Shown: positions 34,194 to 42,895 of the stretch, in pieces | Layout: every line of letters starts with the position of its first letter | Numbering within the stretch: position 1 is the stretch's first letter | Assembly: GCF_014205155.1 (NCBI RefSeq) | Contig: NZ_JACHMX010000001.1 | Location: forward strand, 6,324,001 to 6,388,000 | From: Amycolatopsis umgeniensis | GTDB lineage: Bacteria > Actinomycetota > Actinomycetes > Mycobacteriales > Pseudonocardiaceae | Direction of reading: 5' to 3' | DNA length: 64,000 nucleotides | Made by a program: the position numbers and the translations under genes | The notes under the pieces: generated by a model | Databases searched by the model: none | The model's input: the letters and a program-made list of their open reading frames with translations, nothing else | Told to the model about the DNA's origin: nothing

Positions 34194-35126
34194 GTGCCAC
34201 TCCGACAAGCCGCCACCGCGGCCGGACTCGTTACCGGTTACGTCGCCGACGCCGTGTTCGGAGATCCACGGCGAGGACATCCCGTAGCCGGCTTCGGCCG
34301 CGCCGCGCAAGCCCTTGAACAGCGGGTTTGGGCCGATTCGAAGGTACGGGGCGCGGCGTACACCGCCGCCTGCGCGGGGACCGTCACCGGATTGGGGGTC
34401 GCCGCCCGGATCTTGACCCGCGAACGTCCTTTCGCGCGGTTCGCGCTCACCGCGGCGTCCACATGGGTGGTTCTCGGCGGACGGGGGCTCGCCGCCGAGG
34501 GCACGCGGATGGCCCGGCTGCTCGACGACGGCGACCTGCCCGGCGCGCGGCGGCGGCTCTCGCACCTGTGCGCCCGCGACGCCACCGGCCTCGACATCGA
34601 ACAACTCGCGCGCGCGACCACCGAGTCCATCGCCGAGAACACCTCGGACGCCGTCGTCGCGCCGCTGCTGTGGGGCGCTGTCGCCGGGATCCCCGGTCTG
34701 CTGGGCTATCGCGCGCTCAACACCCTGGACGCGATGGTCGGCTACCGGTCGCCGAAGTACGTCAACTTCGGCTGGGCCTCGGCGCGGGCGGACGATGTGG
34801 CCAACCTGGTGCCCGCCCGGGTCGGCGCGGCGTTGACCGTGGCGTCGGCACCGCTGGCCGGTGGGTTCGCCAAACCCGCGTTCCGGATCTGGCGCCGCGA
34901 CGGGAAACACCATCCGAGCCCCAACGCGGGGCAGGTCGAGGCCGCTTTCGCGGGCGCGCTCGGGATCCGGCTCGGCGGGACGAACAGCTACGGCGGCCGC
35001 ACCGAACGCCGCGGCGTCCTGGGCGAAGGCCGTGAGCCGGAGCCGGTGGACGTCCGCCGCGCCGTCCGGCTGTCGAAGGTCGTCGGGCTGGCCGCGCTCG
35101 CCGTCGCGGTGGCGGTGGCACGGTGA
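34194..35126 (+). CDS. cobD: Adenosylcobinamide-phosphate synthase CobD (CbiB type)
   Basis: CobD attaches the aminopropanol arm to adenosylcobyric acid. The 310-residue membrane protein has GYVADAVFGDPRRGHPVAGFGRAAQ, RDATGLDIEQLARATTESIAENTSDAVVAPLLWG, YRALNTLDAMVGY and HPSPNAGQVEAAFAGALGIRLGG, all family hallmarks. The GTG at 34194 lies 7 bases after a TACGGT -10-like hexamer, so the message is probably leaderless. The stop overlaps the cobQ GTG (GTGA). Confidence 0.94.
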   Translation: MPLRQAATAAGLVTGYVADAVFGDPRRGHPVAGFGRAAQALEQRVWADSKVRGAAYTAACAGTVTGLGVAARILTRERPFARFALTAASTWVVLGGRGLAAEGTRMARLLDDGDLPGARRRLSHLCARDATGLDIEQLARATTESIAENTSDAVVAPLLWGAVAGIPGLLGYRALNTLDAMVGYRSPKYVNFGWASARADDVANLVPARVGAALTVASAPLAGGFAKPAFRIWRRDGKHHPSPNAGQVEAAFAGALGIRLGGTNSYGGRTERRGVLGEGREPEPVDVRRAVRLSKVVGLAALAVAVAVAR

Positions 35127-36580
35127 GCGGGCTGCTCGTCGCGGGGACGACGTCGGACGCGGGCAAGAGCCTGGTCACCGCCGCGTTGTGCCGCTGGCTC
35201 GCCCGCAAGGGGGTGCGGGTCGCGCCGTTCAAATCCCAGAACATGTCGAACAACTCGATGGTGTGCGCGGACGGCGCCGAGATCGGCCGCGCGCAATGGC
35301 TGCAGGCACGGGCGGCCCGCGTCGAACCCGAAGCCGCGATGAACCCGGTCCTGCTGAAACCCGGCAGCGACCGGCGCAGCCACGTCGTCGCGCTCGGGAA
35401 ACCGTTCGGCACGCTGGAGGCGGGGGAGTACGCGACCGGCCGGGCCGGGCTCGCCGAGATCGCCTTCGACACCTTCTCTTCGTTGCGACGGCGCTTCGAC
35501 GTCGTGCTGTGCGAAGGCGCGGGCAGCCCGGCCGAGATCAACCTGCGCGCGGGCGACTACGTCAACATGGGGCTGGCGCGGCGCTTCGGCCTGCCCGTGG
35601 TGGTCGTCGGCGACATCGACCGCGGCGGCGTCATGGCCGCGATGTTCGGTACTCTCGCTCTCCTTTCCGCCGAAGACCAGGCACTGGTTTCGGGGTGGCT
35701 GGTCAACAAGTTCCGCGGTGACGTCGGCCTGCTGCGTCCTGGTCTGGAGACGCTGGAGAAGCTCACCGGCCGCGAGGTCTTCGGCGTCCTGCCCTGGCTC
35801 GACCAGGTGTGGATCGACTCGGAGGACGCGCTGGCCGCCGCGGGCTGGGGTGCGACCGGTGGCTCCCTGCGTGTCGCGGTCGTGCGTTTCCCTCGCGCCT
35901 CCAACGCGACCGACGTTGACGCGCTCGCCGCCGAGCCCGGTGTCTCGGTCGCGTTGACGGCCGATCCGGACACCGTCCTTTCCGCCGACGTGGTGATCCT
36001 GCCGGGTTCCCGCGCGACCGTGGACGACCTGGCGTGGCTGCGGTCCCGCGGTCTGGCGGCCGCCGTCCTCTCGCGGGCCGAGGCGGGCCGACCGGTGCTG
36101 GGGATCTGCGGCGGCTATCAGATGCTGGCCGCCGAGATCGAGGACGACGTCGAGTCCGGCGCCGGAACGGTCCCCGGCCTCGGCCTGCTGCCGACGCGTG
36201 TGTCGTTCAGCGCGGACAAGGTGCTGGCACGCCCGTCCGGAGCCTGGCGCGGCCAGCCCGTGGAGGCGTACGAAATCCACCACGGCGCCGTGACTCCCAC
36301 CGGCCCCGCCGAGTCCTTTTTGGACGGATATCGGCAGGGGGCGGTGTGGGGCACCATGTGGCACGGCGCCTTCGAGAACGACGGCTTCCGTCGCGCCTGG
36401 CTGGGCGAAGTGGCGGACTGGTCACCGGCCGCCGGGGCGCAGGGATTCGGCGCGCTGCGGGAGAGCATGCTCGACAGGCTCGCCGACGCCGTCGAGGACC
36501 ACGTCGACACCGTGGGACTCCAGCGTCTGATCGAAACCGGCTGCCACGTCGACCTGCCTTTTGTGCCGCCCGGAGCCTGA
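35123..36580 (+). CDS. cobQ: Cobyric acid synthase CobQ
   Basis: CobQ amidates the b, d, e and g side chains of adenosylcobyrinic acid diamide. The 485-residue protein has the N-terminal ATPase domain (VAGTTSDAGKSLVTAALCRWL; FKSQNMSNNSMV; CEGAGSPAEINL) and a C-terminal glutamine amidotransferase domain with the nucleophile in VLGICGGYQMLA and the His in MWHGAFEN. The GTG at 35123 overlaps the cobD stop. The last 159 bp overlap the 3' end of the convergent TetR gene, an unusually long antisense overlap. Confidence 0.96.
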   Translation: MSGLLVAGTTSDAGKSLVTAALCRWLARKGVRVAPFKSQNMSNNSMVCADGAEIGRAQWLQARAARVEPEAAMNPVLLKPGSDRRSHVVALGKPFGTLEAGEYATGRAGLAEIAFDTFSSLRRRFDVVLCEGAGSPAEINLRAGDYVNMGLARRFGLPVVVVGDIDRGGVMAAMFGTLALLSAEDQALVSGWLVNKFRGDVGLLRPGLETLEKLTGREVFGVLPWLDQVWIDSEDALAAAGWGATGGSLRVAVVRFPRASNATDVDALAAEPGVSVALTADPDTVLSADVVILPGSRATVDDLAWLRSRGLAAAVLSRAEAGRPVLGICGGYQMLAAEIEDDVESGAGTVPGLGLLPTRVSFSADKVLARPSGAWRGQPVEAYEIHHGAVTPTGPAESFLDGYRQGAVWGTMWHGAFENDGFRRAWLGEVADWSPAAGAQGFGALRESMLDRLADAVEDHVDTVGLQRLIETGCHVDLPFVPPGA

Positions 36581-37174
36581 GCCGGGCGTCAGCGCGCGCA
36601 GCACCAGCCGGACCACCGACTCGCCGAACTCCTCCGTGAGCGGCCCCGTCCGCAGCAGCCACCGGTAGTAGACCGCGCCGTAGTACAGATCCACCGCGGC
36701 GTCGATGTCGACGCCGTCGATCTGCCCTGCTTCGGCACCGGTCCGGAATCGTGCCCTTGTCGCCTCCAGCCATGGCTTCATCAGCCGTTCGTCGAGTTCC
36801 GCCGAAAGTTTCACGTCGCCCTGGATCGCTGTCAGCAGTGCGCGGTAGTACGCCTCGTACCCCTTCTCCGTCAGCGGGTCCACAGTGGATCGGAGCACCG
36901 TGCGCAGATCCGCCGCGAGATCGCCGGTGTCCGGGAAGGTCAGCTCACCGGCCCCCTGGACCAGGGTCAGGTACGCGTCCAGCACCAGCGCGCCCTTGTC
37001 CGGCCACCACCGGTAGATCGTCTGCTTCCCCACCCCCGCCCGCGACGCGATCGCCTCCACCGCCAGCTTCGGGTAGCCGACCTCGCCGAGCAGTTCGGTG
37101 GTCGCCGTCAGGATCGCCTGCCTCGAGCGTTCGCTGCGCCTGGTCGGATCCGGGGACTTGACGTTTCCAGCCAT
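36422..37174 (-). CDS. TetR-family regulator of the divergent SDR gene
   Basis: A 250-residue protein with an N-terminal TetR helix-turn-helix (RRSERSRQAILTATTELLGEVGYPKLAVEAIASRAGVGKQTIYRWWPDKGALVLDAY) and the TetR_C-like domain (LRTVLRSTVDPLTEKGYEAYYRALLTAIQGD). The normal family length would end near LVLRALTPGSG. The last 50 or so residues are read antisense to cobQ and probably arose when an original stop was lost. The ATG at 37174 follows MCYHTD in the longer frame. A palindrome between this gene and the SDR gene is the likely operator. Confidence 0.88.
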   Translation of the reverse strand: MAGNVKSPDPTRRSERSRQAILTATTELLGEVGYPKLAVEAIASRAGVGKQTIYRWWPDKGALVLDAYLTLVQGAGELTFPDTGDLAADLRTVLRSTVDPLTEKGYEAYYRALLTAIQGDVKLSAELDERLMKPWLEATRARFRTGAEAGQIDGVDIDAAVDLYYGAVYYRWLLRTGPLTEEFGESVVRLVLRALTPGSGSGRHKRQVDVAAGFDQTLESHGVDVVLDGVGEPVEHALPQRAESLRPGGR

Positions 37175-37197
37175 GTCGGTATGGTAGCACAACGAGA

Positions 37198-37214
37198 CGA
37201 GACGGTCCGTCTCG
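37198..37214. promoter_or_regulatory. TetR-type operator palindrome
   Basis: CGAGACGGTCCGTCTCG is a 17-bp palindrome broken only at its centre. It lies between the divergent TetR and SDR genes, overlapping where both promoters must be. A direct extra GAGACGA precedes it. Autoregulation and SDR control are inferred. Confidence 0.65.
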
Positions 37215-37233
37215 CAGAACGAAGGAGAAGGAA

Positions 37234-38043
37234 ATGCGTACTTGGTTCATCACCGGTGTCAGCCGCGGGTTCGGTCGTCTCATCGCCGAGCACGCGTTGA
37301 AGGCGGGGGACAACGTCGTCGGCACGGCCCGCCGCCCCGAAGCGCTGGACGATCTGGTGGCCGTGAGCGAAGGCAGGCTCGTTGTCTTGCCCCTCGAAGT
37401 CACGGACAGAGCCGCCGTCTTCGAGGCGGTCGAAAAGGCGGCCGAGGCGTTCGGGCGGATCGACGTCGTGGTCAACAACGCGGGCTTCGGCCTCATGGGC
37501 GCGGTCGAAGAGGTCGGCGAGGAAGACGCGCGGGCCATCATGGAGACGAACTTCTTCGGCACGCTGTGGGTCACCCAGGCCGCGCTCCCCGTGCTACGGA
37601 AACAGGGGGAGGGCCGGATCCTGCAGATGTCGAGCGTGAGCGGCCTGATGGCCGTGCCGACCATGGGGCTCTACAACGCGAGCAAGTTCGCCCTCGAAGG
37701 CCTCAGCGACGCGCTCGCGCAGGAGGTCGAAGGTTTCGGTATCCACGTGACCCTGGTCGAGCCGCGGATCTACGCCACCGACTTCATGGGCGCCAGTCTC
37801 AAGATGTCACCGATGAGCCCGGCCTACGACCCGGTGCGCGCGGCGCTGATGGCGAAGTACGCCGACGGAGTCCCCGGCGACCCGGTGAAGGTCGCCGAGG
37901 CCGTCCTCGAACTGGTGGGCAGTGACGCGCCGCCCCGCCGCCTGCTGCTCGGCGACGGGGACTTCGACGTCATCGTGGAACTACACCAGGACCGCGTGGC
38001 GGAGTGGCGCTCGTGGGAGCCGGTCAGCCGGGCTGCGGGCTAG
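37234..38043 (+). CDS. Short-chain dehydrogenase/reductase
   Basis: A 269-residue classical SDR. It has the cofactor motif TGVSRGFGRLIAEHAL, the NNAG motif in DVVVNNAGFGLMG, the catalytic Ser in ILQMSSVSGLMA and the YxxxK motif in YNASKFALEGLSDALAQEV. The TARRP after strand 2 suggests NADP preference. The ATG at 37234 follows AAGGAGAAGGA. The substrate is unknown. The divergent TetR probably represses it. The stop overlaps the convergent cbtA by 4 bp. Confidence 0.9.
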   Translation: MRTWFITGVSRGFGRLIAEHALKAGDNVVGTARRPEALDDLVAVSEGRLVVLPLEVTDRAAVFEAVEKAAEAFGRIDVVVNNAGFGLMGAVEEVGEEDARAIMETNFFGTLWVTQAALPVLRKQGEGRILQMSSVSGLMAVPTMGLYNASKFALEGLSDALAQEVEGFGIHVTLVEPRIYATDFMGASLKMSPMSPAYDPVRAALMAKYADGVPGDPVKVAEAVLELVGSDAPPRRLLLGDGDFDVIVELHQDRVAEWRSWEPVSRAAG

Positions 38044-38840
38044 GCGTCCTTGCGAACCAACGATTTCTCGGTCAATGCTTTTTCCGACAGAGCTTTTTCC
38101 GACAGAGCGCCGAAGGCCAGGCCGAGCACGGTCCACAGCACCACCTGTGTGCCGACAGAGGCCAGCCGGAAGGTCCACAGTGTGGAACCGGGGAACTCGG
38201 CGGGGACTTCGTCGATCGACGGCAGCAGCGCCGCCGCCACCGCGATCAGCACGACGTACCCACCCGCGGCGATCAGGCCGCCACGCCAGGCGCCGAGCTT
38301 GTCGGCCAGCTTCCGGCCGAACGCCGCCGCGAGGATGCCGATCAGCAGCGAAAGCGCGACGAAGCCGAAGTACAGGGACGTCCGGCTCCCGATCGTGCCC
38401 GCCTGCCCGACGGCGGGAGGATTCGCCGGGTACTTCAAGAACGGCACCAGGAACACGACCACGAAAGCGCCACCGGCGAGAAGTGCGGCGGTCACCCGCG
38501 GGCGCAGGGTGCCGAGCCGCCCGTAGACGAAGGCGAACGCGAGCGAGAACAGCCCGCCGACAGCGACCCCGTACAGGCCGACGCCGGTCAGCAGGCCGAC
38601 GGTGCTCTGCACGCCACGCGTGACGAGCTCTTCCTCCTCGGCCGGAGCGGGTTCGTGCGCGGCCGGGTCATGGGCGGCTGGGTCATGCGCGCCGGCGTCG
38701 TCGTGGGAATGAGCCGCGGTGCCTTCGAGACCGATGGCGGTCTCGACCGAGGGCTCACCGAAGAAGTACGCGAAAAGGGTCGCCAGGACACCGGCGATCA
38801 GGCCCGCGAGCATGCCGCGGACCAGCAAGGACCTCATCAT
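38040..38840 (-). CDS. cbtA: CbtA-family cobalt transporter subunit
   Basis: A 266-residue membrane protein with about five hydrophobic segments (SLLVRGMLAGLIAGVLATLFAYFFG; VGLLTGVGLYGVAVGGLFSLAFAFVYG; ALLAGGAFVVVFLVPFLKYPANPP). A His/Asp-rich loop lies between helices 1 and 2 (HSHDDAGAHDPAAHDPAAHEP), a likely metal-gathering segment. CbtA proteins are predicted cobalt importers that work with CbtB. It starts 14 bp after cbtB and shares its riboswitch. An odd feature is the repeated ALSEKALSEKALTEKSL tail. Confidence 0.9.
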   Translation of the reverse strand: MMRSLLVRGMLAGLIAGVLATLFAYFFGEPSVETAIGLEGTAAHSHDDAGAHDPAAHDPAAHEPAPAEEEELVTRGVQSTVGLLTGVGLYGVAVGGLFSLAFAFVYGRLGTLRPRVTAALLAGGAFVVVFLVPFLKYPANPPAVGQAGTIGSRTSLYFGFVALSLLIGILAAAFGRKLADKLGAWRGGLIAAGGYVVLIAVAAALLPSIDEVPAEFPGSTLWTFRLASVGTQVVLWTVLGLAFGALSEKALSEKALTEKSLVRKDA

Positions 38841-38854
38841 GGGGCGTATGCCGC

Positions 38855-39061
38855 CTAGTGGCAGGGGAAGGCCAGCAGGTGCCGGCCGTCGTGGACGAAC
38901 TCGTGGACGTACGAGTTCGCGAACACCGACACCGCACCCTGCTCGGCGCTGATGAAGTACAGCGTGATCAGCGAAAGGAGGATGACGAGCACCGCCCAGG
39001 GCAGGATCTCGCGGACGGGGATCCGGATCGGGACGGGTACTGCGGCTACCGCTTGGGTCAT
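38855..39061 (-). CDS. cbtB: CbtB-family cobalt transporter subunit
   Basis: A 68-residue protein with one membrane helix (ILPWAVLVILLSLITLYFI) and a C-terminal His-rich motif (HEFVHDGRHLLAFPCH), which is the CbtB pattern for cobalt capture. The ATG at 39061 has AGGAGG 10 bases upstream, so the longer open frame through the riboswitch was not used. It is first in the cbtB-cbtA operon. Confidence 0.93.
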   Translation of the reverse strand: MTQAVAAVPVPIRIPVREILPWAVLVILLSLITLYFISAEQGAVSVFANSYVHEFVHDGRHLLAFPCH

Positions 39062-39105
39062 GGCGGTGGGACCTCCTCGGGCTAGCGCGGCCTCTTCAGG
39101 GGTGA

Positions 39106-39203
39106 TACGACGGCTCCGGGTCTGGCTTCCCCGAACCGGCTGGTCCGAGGTCACAGTGGCGCGACCGCGCGGAATCTCACCGCGTTCCGGGTGCCGTCGT
39201 CTG
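39106..39203 (-). promoter_or_regulatory. Cobalamin (B12) riboswitch controlling cbtB-cbtA
   Basis: Read on the minus strand, the leader holds the conserved cobalamin riboswitch parts in order: ACGGCACCCGG near 39198, GGTGAGATTCC near 39176, the B12-box word GCCACTGT at 39153-39160, and GGAAGCCAGAC at 39120-39130. The closing GCCGTCGT near 39106-39113 pairs with the start. The ribosome binding site AGGAGG follows about 28 bases later, so control is probably at translation. B12 would reduce cobalt uptake. Confidence 0.88.
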
Positions 39204-39314
39204 GCCGGTCGAGAGTAGGTCGCCACGAAGCGTCCGGTCAATGTGACCGAACCCAATCGGCCCATGCTCGTTACGGCGGCTCGTCGTGGCGGCGGGGCAT
39301 GTCAAAATCCAGCC

Positions 39315-40220
39315 ATGACACCTGCGGTGGCGGCACTCGATGTCGGCGGAACGTCCATCAAGGCGGCCTTGTACGACGCCGAGCTGAAAGACCTGGCCAG
39401 CCTGCGCGAGCCGACGGCCCGTGGAGCCGACGGCGAGGCGCTCGCGGACCAGGTCGCGCGGATCGTGGAAACGCTGGGCAAGCAGGCGGGCACCGGTACG
39501 CCGGACGCCGTCGGCGTGGTCATCCCCGGCATCGTCGACGACGTCGAGCGGGTGGCCCGGTTCTCGGCCAACCTCGACTTCCGGAACGTCCCGTTCGGCG
39601 AGATGCTCGACAGCAGGCTGGGGCTGCCGTTCGCGTTCGGGCACGACGTCCGAGCGGGCGGGCTGGCCGAGTTCCGCGTCGGCGCGGGCAAGGGCTGCAC
39701 CGACGCCGCCTTCATCCCGGTCGGCACCGGGATCGCGGCGGCACTCCAGCTCGACGGGAAGCTGTACGCCGCAGGTGGCCAAGGCGGGGAAATCGGGCAC
39801 ATCGATGTCGGTCACCGGCTGCCGTGCGGCTGCGGCGCGACAGGATGCCTCGAGGCGATCTCCTCCGCGTCGGCCATCGCCCGCCGCTACAGCGAGCACA
39901 CCGGACGTCCCGCCGAAGGTGCCGAGCAGGTGGTCGACGCCGCCCGCCATGGCGACGAGGCCGCGATCTCCGTGGTCAACGACGCGCTCGAAGGGCTCGG
40001 CCACGGGATCAAGACCCTGGTCACGTTGCTCGCGCCCGAGGTCGTCGTCCTCGGCGGCGGCCTGTTCACCGCGGGCGACTACGTCCTCGAGCCGGTGCGG
40101 GCCTGGCTGGCGGCGAACCTGCAGTTCCAGCGGATGCCCGAACTGCGGATCGCGCAGCTCGGCGACGAGGCGGGCAGGCTCGGCGCGGCCCTGCTGGCGC
40201 TGGACCGGCTCAAGCCTTGA
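39315..40220 (+). CDS. ROK-family sugar kinase (glucokinase-like)
   Basis: A 301-residue ROK protein. It has the N-terminal phosphate motif ALDVGGTSIKAALYD, the catalytic Asp region FGHDVRAGGLAEF, the sugar-binding EIGHIDVGH and the zinc site CGCGATGCLE. There is no helix-turn-helix, so it is a kinase and not a repressor. The exact sugar (glucose, N-acetylglucosamine or other) is open. CAAAAT ends 6 bases before the ATG, so the message may be leaderless. It overlaps the convergent DeoR gene by 11 bp, and the pair may be functionally linked. Confidence 0.88.
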   Translation: MTPAVAALDVGGTSIKAALYDAELKDLASLREPTARGADGEALADQVARIVETLGKQAGTGTPDAVGVVIPGIVDDVERVARFSANLDFRNVPFGEMLDSRLGLPFAFGHDVRAGGLAEFRVGAGKGCTDAAFIPVGTGIAAALQLDGKLYAAGGQGGEIGHIDVGHRLPCGCGATGCLEAISSASAIARRYSEHTGRPAEGAEQVVDAARHGDEAAISVVNDALEGLGHGIKTLVTLLAPEVVVLGGGLFTAGDYVLEPVRAWLAANLQFQRMPELRIAQLGDEAGRLGAALLALDRLKP

Positions 40221-40995
40221 CCACCCGCACGCCTTCCTCCTCGAAGGCGTGCACTCGCTCGGGATCCGCGCGGCCGTCGGTGACGAGAACGTCGACGTCG
40301 GTGGTCGCGCAGATCTTCGCGAAGGCGTGACCACCGAGTTTCTCGCTGTCGGCGAGCACGACGACCTGGCGTGCGCGGGCCGCCATCAGCCGGTTCGTGC
40401 TCGCGTCGCCTTCGTGGTGTGCCTGCGCGCCGTGCACCGGGTCGAAAGCGTCCACGCCGAGGAACACCAGATCCAATGAGATCTGGTCGAGGAACAGATG
40501 CGACAGCGGCCCGGACAGGTCGAACGACTGCTGCCGGGCGACCCCGCCGGTCACCACGATCTTGATATTGGGCCGGACGGCGAGTTCGTGGGCGATGTTG
40601 AGCGCGTTCGTCACCACGGTGAGCAGAGGCCCGCCGCTCGGCTCGCCCATGTCCGGCCGGGTGGCGAGGGCGCGGCCCACCTCGGTGCTCGCCGTGCCGC
40701 CGTTGAGGCCGACGACCATGCCCGGGTCGACCATTTTCGCCGCGGCCGCGGAAATCCGCTGCTGTTCCGGTGCGTTGCGCGCGGCCTTGTGCCGGAGCGG
40801 AAGGTCGTAGGCGACGTTGCTCGCGACGGCGCCACCGCGGGTGCGGACCACGAGATTGCGGCCCGCCAGGTGATCGAGGTCCCGGCGGATCGTCGCGGGG
40901 GAAACGCCGAGTTCGCCGGCCGAAACTTCGACGTCGACTTTTTCCCGCTCTCCCACCATGTCCAATAAAGCCGTCAGCCGTTCATGCCGGTTCAT
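40210..40995 (-). CDS. DeoR-family transcriptional regulator
   Basis: A 261-residue regulator. The N-terminal DeoR helix-turn-helix is clear (RHERLTALLDMVGEREKVDVEVSAGELGVSPATIRRDLDHLAGRNLVVRTRGGAV). The C-terminal sugar-phosphate-sensing domain follows (KMVDPGMVVGLNGGTASTEVGRAL; VVTNALNIAHELAVRPNIKIVVTGGV; DLVFLGVDAFDPVHGAQAHHEGDASTNRLM; VVVLADSEKLG). The ATG at 40995 has GGAGGGAG upstream. The ligand is probably a sugar phosphate, perhaps from the adjacent ROK kinase. Confidence 0.9.
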   Translation of the reverse strand: MNRHERLTALLDMVGEREKVDVEVSAGELGVSPATIRRDLDHLAGRNLVVRTRGGAVASNVAYDLPLRHKAARNAPEQQRISAAAAKMVDPGMVVGLNGGTASTEVGRALATRPDMGEPSGGPLLTVVTNALNIAHELAVRPNIKIVVTGGVARQQSFDLSGPLSHLFLDQISLDLVFLGVDAFDPVHGAQAHHEGDASTNRLMAARARQVVVLADSEKLGGHAFAKICATTDVDVLVTDGRADPERVHAFEEEGVRVVKA

Positions 40996-41293
40996 CCGAG
41001 CTCCCTCCCCGAAGCGCGACATCGCTTACCGCACCGGACAAAGTACTACGCGTCGCGATACGGGCGGAGGGAAGCGGCAGGTTTGGGAAGCCGGGGAGAA
41101 ACGGCGGGGAGCGGGCGCCGGCCACCCCCAGTGTGACCGGCGCCCAACCCATGGCCGGTACGCCCAGGACCGGCCCGCTTCGTAAGTTATCGCTCTCCGC
41201 TCCGGCCTGATATCCGGTTTGCGTCCATTCCGGTGACGTTTACCGGATAACCCGCCACCCGATCACCGGAACCGGCCACGGTGCGTGAGAAAA
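40996..41293. other. Intergenic region with two inverted repeats, upstream of the DeoR gene
   Basis: No gene is seen in this 298-bp gap. Arms 41112-41124 and 41132-41144 (GGGCGCCGGCCAC and its complement, one mismatch) form a strong GC hairpin. TATCCGGT (41211) and ACCGGATA (41242) form another inverted pair. Either could end DyP transcription. The DeoR promoter must lie nearest 41000-41060. Confidence 0.45.
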
Positions 41294-42706
41294 TCAGCCC
41301 TTGCCGCCCAGTCCGCGCAGGAAAGCGAGTGACGGCATGAAGAAGTAGTCACCGCCCTTCAACGCCACCGCCTGCGGGAACGGATCCGCTGTCACCGTCC
41401 GCGTACCAGCCCATTCCTTGGTGTAGACGGATTCGGGACGGGGGCCCTGGCCGATGACCGGATCGAGGCCGGGCGGCTTGAACCCGTCGGGCGGGACCGG
41501 GAACGACGGGTTGTTCGCCCAGACCGCTTGGGTGAACTCGAACTGGTTGCCCAGCACCGAATTGAACGCCATGAACAGCAGGCCGACCCCGCCGCTCGGC
41601 CGGGCGGACGGCGGCAGGTCGGCGTTCGGGTCGTCGGCCCGTTCGCCGTAGGGCACCCCCCTCCGCGCCATCAGGTGCAGGCGCTCCTGCGGGGCCGGTT
41701 CGGCGCCGCCGCTGCCGCGCGGATTCGTCTTCCGGATGTGGGCCTGGAAGGGGCATTTCGCGCCGACGGCGTCACTTGCGTAGTCGAAGTTGTTCGGTAC
41801 CGGGCTTTCCACTCCGTCTTGCCGTTGCGCGGTCAGCGGTGTGCCGTCCTCGAACCGGCCGACGATCATCGCGCCCGCGCGTTCCCGGTCTTCGCCGATG
41901 AGACCCAGTTGATCGGCCAAAGCCTCCTCGGCCTGCTTGAATCGCCGCACATTCTGTTCCAATTTGCGGAAAACGAAGTAGCTGCCGAAATGTACGGTGG
42001 GATCCGGGGCCGAGTGATCCGGGACGAGCACCTGATCCAGTGGCGCGCTCGGATCCCAGGTGGTGATCCCGTCGGTTCCGGCTTTCTCCGCGCGAATGTC
42101 TTCGATCAGGAAGAGCGGCTGGCTCCGGCCGTCGACGTAGCCGAAATGTTCGATCCCCTCGCCGTGGGTGTTCACCCGGCCGAGTCCGGTTTCCTCGGCG
42201 ACGACGGAAATGGTCGACGGAATCAGCGAGAGGACGTCGTTCCGGCGCGCGGTCATCGGAGCGTCGGCGGCGTCGGCGACGATGACGACGGCGTGGATCT
42301 CGTCGTGGTATCCGCTGTCGAATGTGGAGCGAGGCGGGTCGCTCAGCTTCTCGCGAGTCTCCTGCGCGCGCATACCGCGGAGGAAGGAATCATCTTGCGG
42401 CGCATCGATTTTCAGGAACCGGTAGCCCGCCGCGGTCAGCCCGGTGCCGACGTAGGGCGACCCCTTCACGCCCTCGTCCTTGAAGCGTTCGACCTCGGTC
42501 AGATGGGCTTTCGCGGACTTCATCAGCGGGACAAGTGCCGCGAGGAACGTTTTCGCGCTCGCGGCCTCCGAAAAACGCAGGAAAAGTGCGGAGAAGTGAT
42601 CGCGGGCGTGCGCTTTGAGGATGTTCGGCTGTAGTTCGTCGAGCATCTTCGCGGCCTCGCCGGTCGCGGTCTTCCATTCCAAGGGCACGCTCAAGTCGAT
42701 GGTCAT
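41294..42706 (-). CDS. Dye-decolourising (DyP-type) haem peroxidase
   Basis: A 470-residue DyP-type peroxidase. The family GxxDG motif with the catalytic Asp is in EHFGYVDGRSQPLF, the proximal-haem His region is in CPFQAHIRKTNPRGSG, and LLFMAFNSVLGNQFEFTQAVWANN is the conserved C-terminal block. At this length it fits the long DyP subgroup that includes Amycolatopsis DyP2. No signal peptide is visible, so it is cytosolic as written. The ATG at 42706 begins MTIDLSVPLE. There is no encapsulin gene nearby. Confidence 0.9.
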   Translation of the reverse strand: MTIDLSVPLEWKTATGEAAKMLDELQPNILKAHARDHFSALFLRFSEAASAKTFLAALVPLMKSAKAHLTEVERFKDEGVKGSPYVGTGLTAAGYRFLKIDAPQDDSFLRGMRAQETREKLSDPPRSTFDSGYHDEIHAVVIVADAADAPMTARRNDVLSLIPSTISVVAEETGLGRVNTHGEGIEHFGYVDGRSQPLFLIEDIRAEKAGTDGITTWDPSAPLDQVLVPDHSAPDPTVHFGSYFVFRKLEQNVRRFKQAEEALADQLGLIGEDRERAGAMIVGRFEDGTPLTAQRQDGVESPVPNNFDYASDAVGAKCPFQAHIRKTNPRGSGGAEPAPQERLHLMARRGVPYGERADDPNADLPPSARPSGGVGLLFMAFNSVLGNQFEFTQAVWANNPSFPVPPDGFKPPGLDPVIGQGPRPESVYTKEWAGTRTVTADPFPQAVALKGGDYFFMPSLAFLRGLGGKG

Positions 42707-42895
42707 GGTCAAGGAATCCCCTCGTCGGAAACCCGCCTGGCGGCCCCGGCAGGTCTTGCCGGTCCCCACCGCCGTGCGGTCCTTACCCCTTGATACAACC
42801 GATACCGAAATCGCGCCGTCATCACCCGCAAGTACCCTCTTTCGGCGGTTTTATCACCCGAAAGGACCAATGTGTCGACTGCGCTCCGCATTGAC

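Noticed and set aside
36422..36580. TetR stop reached by a frameshift
   Set aside because: The frame stays open without a shift through to 36422 and no clear frameshift point was visible, so it was kept as one gene with a long tail.
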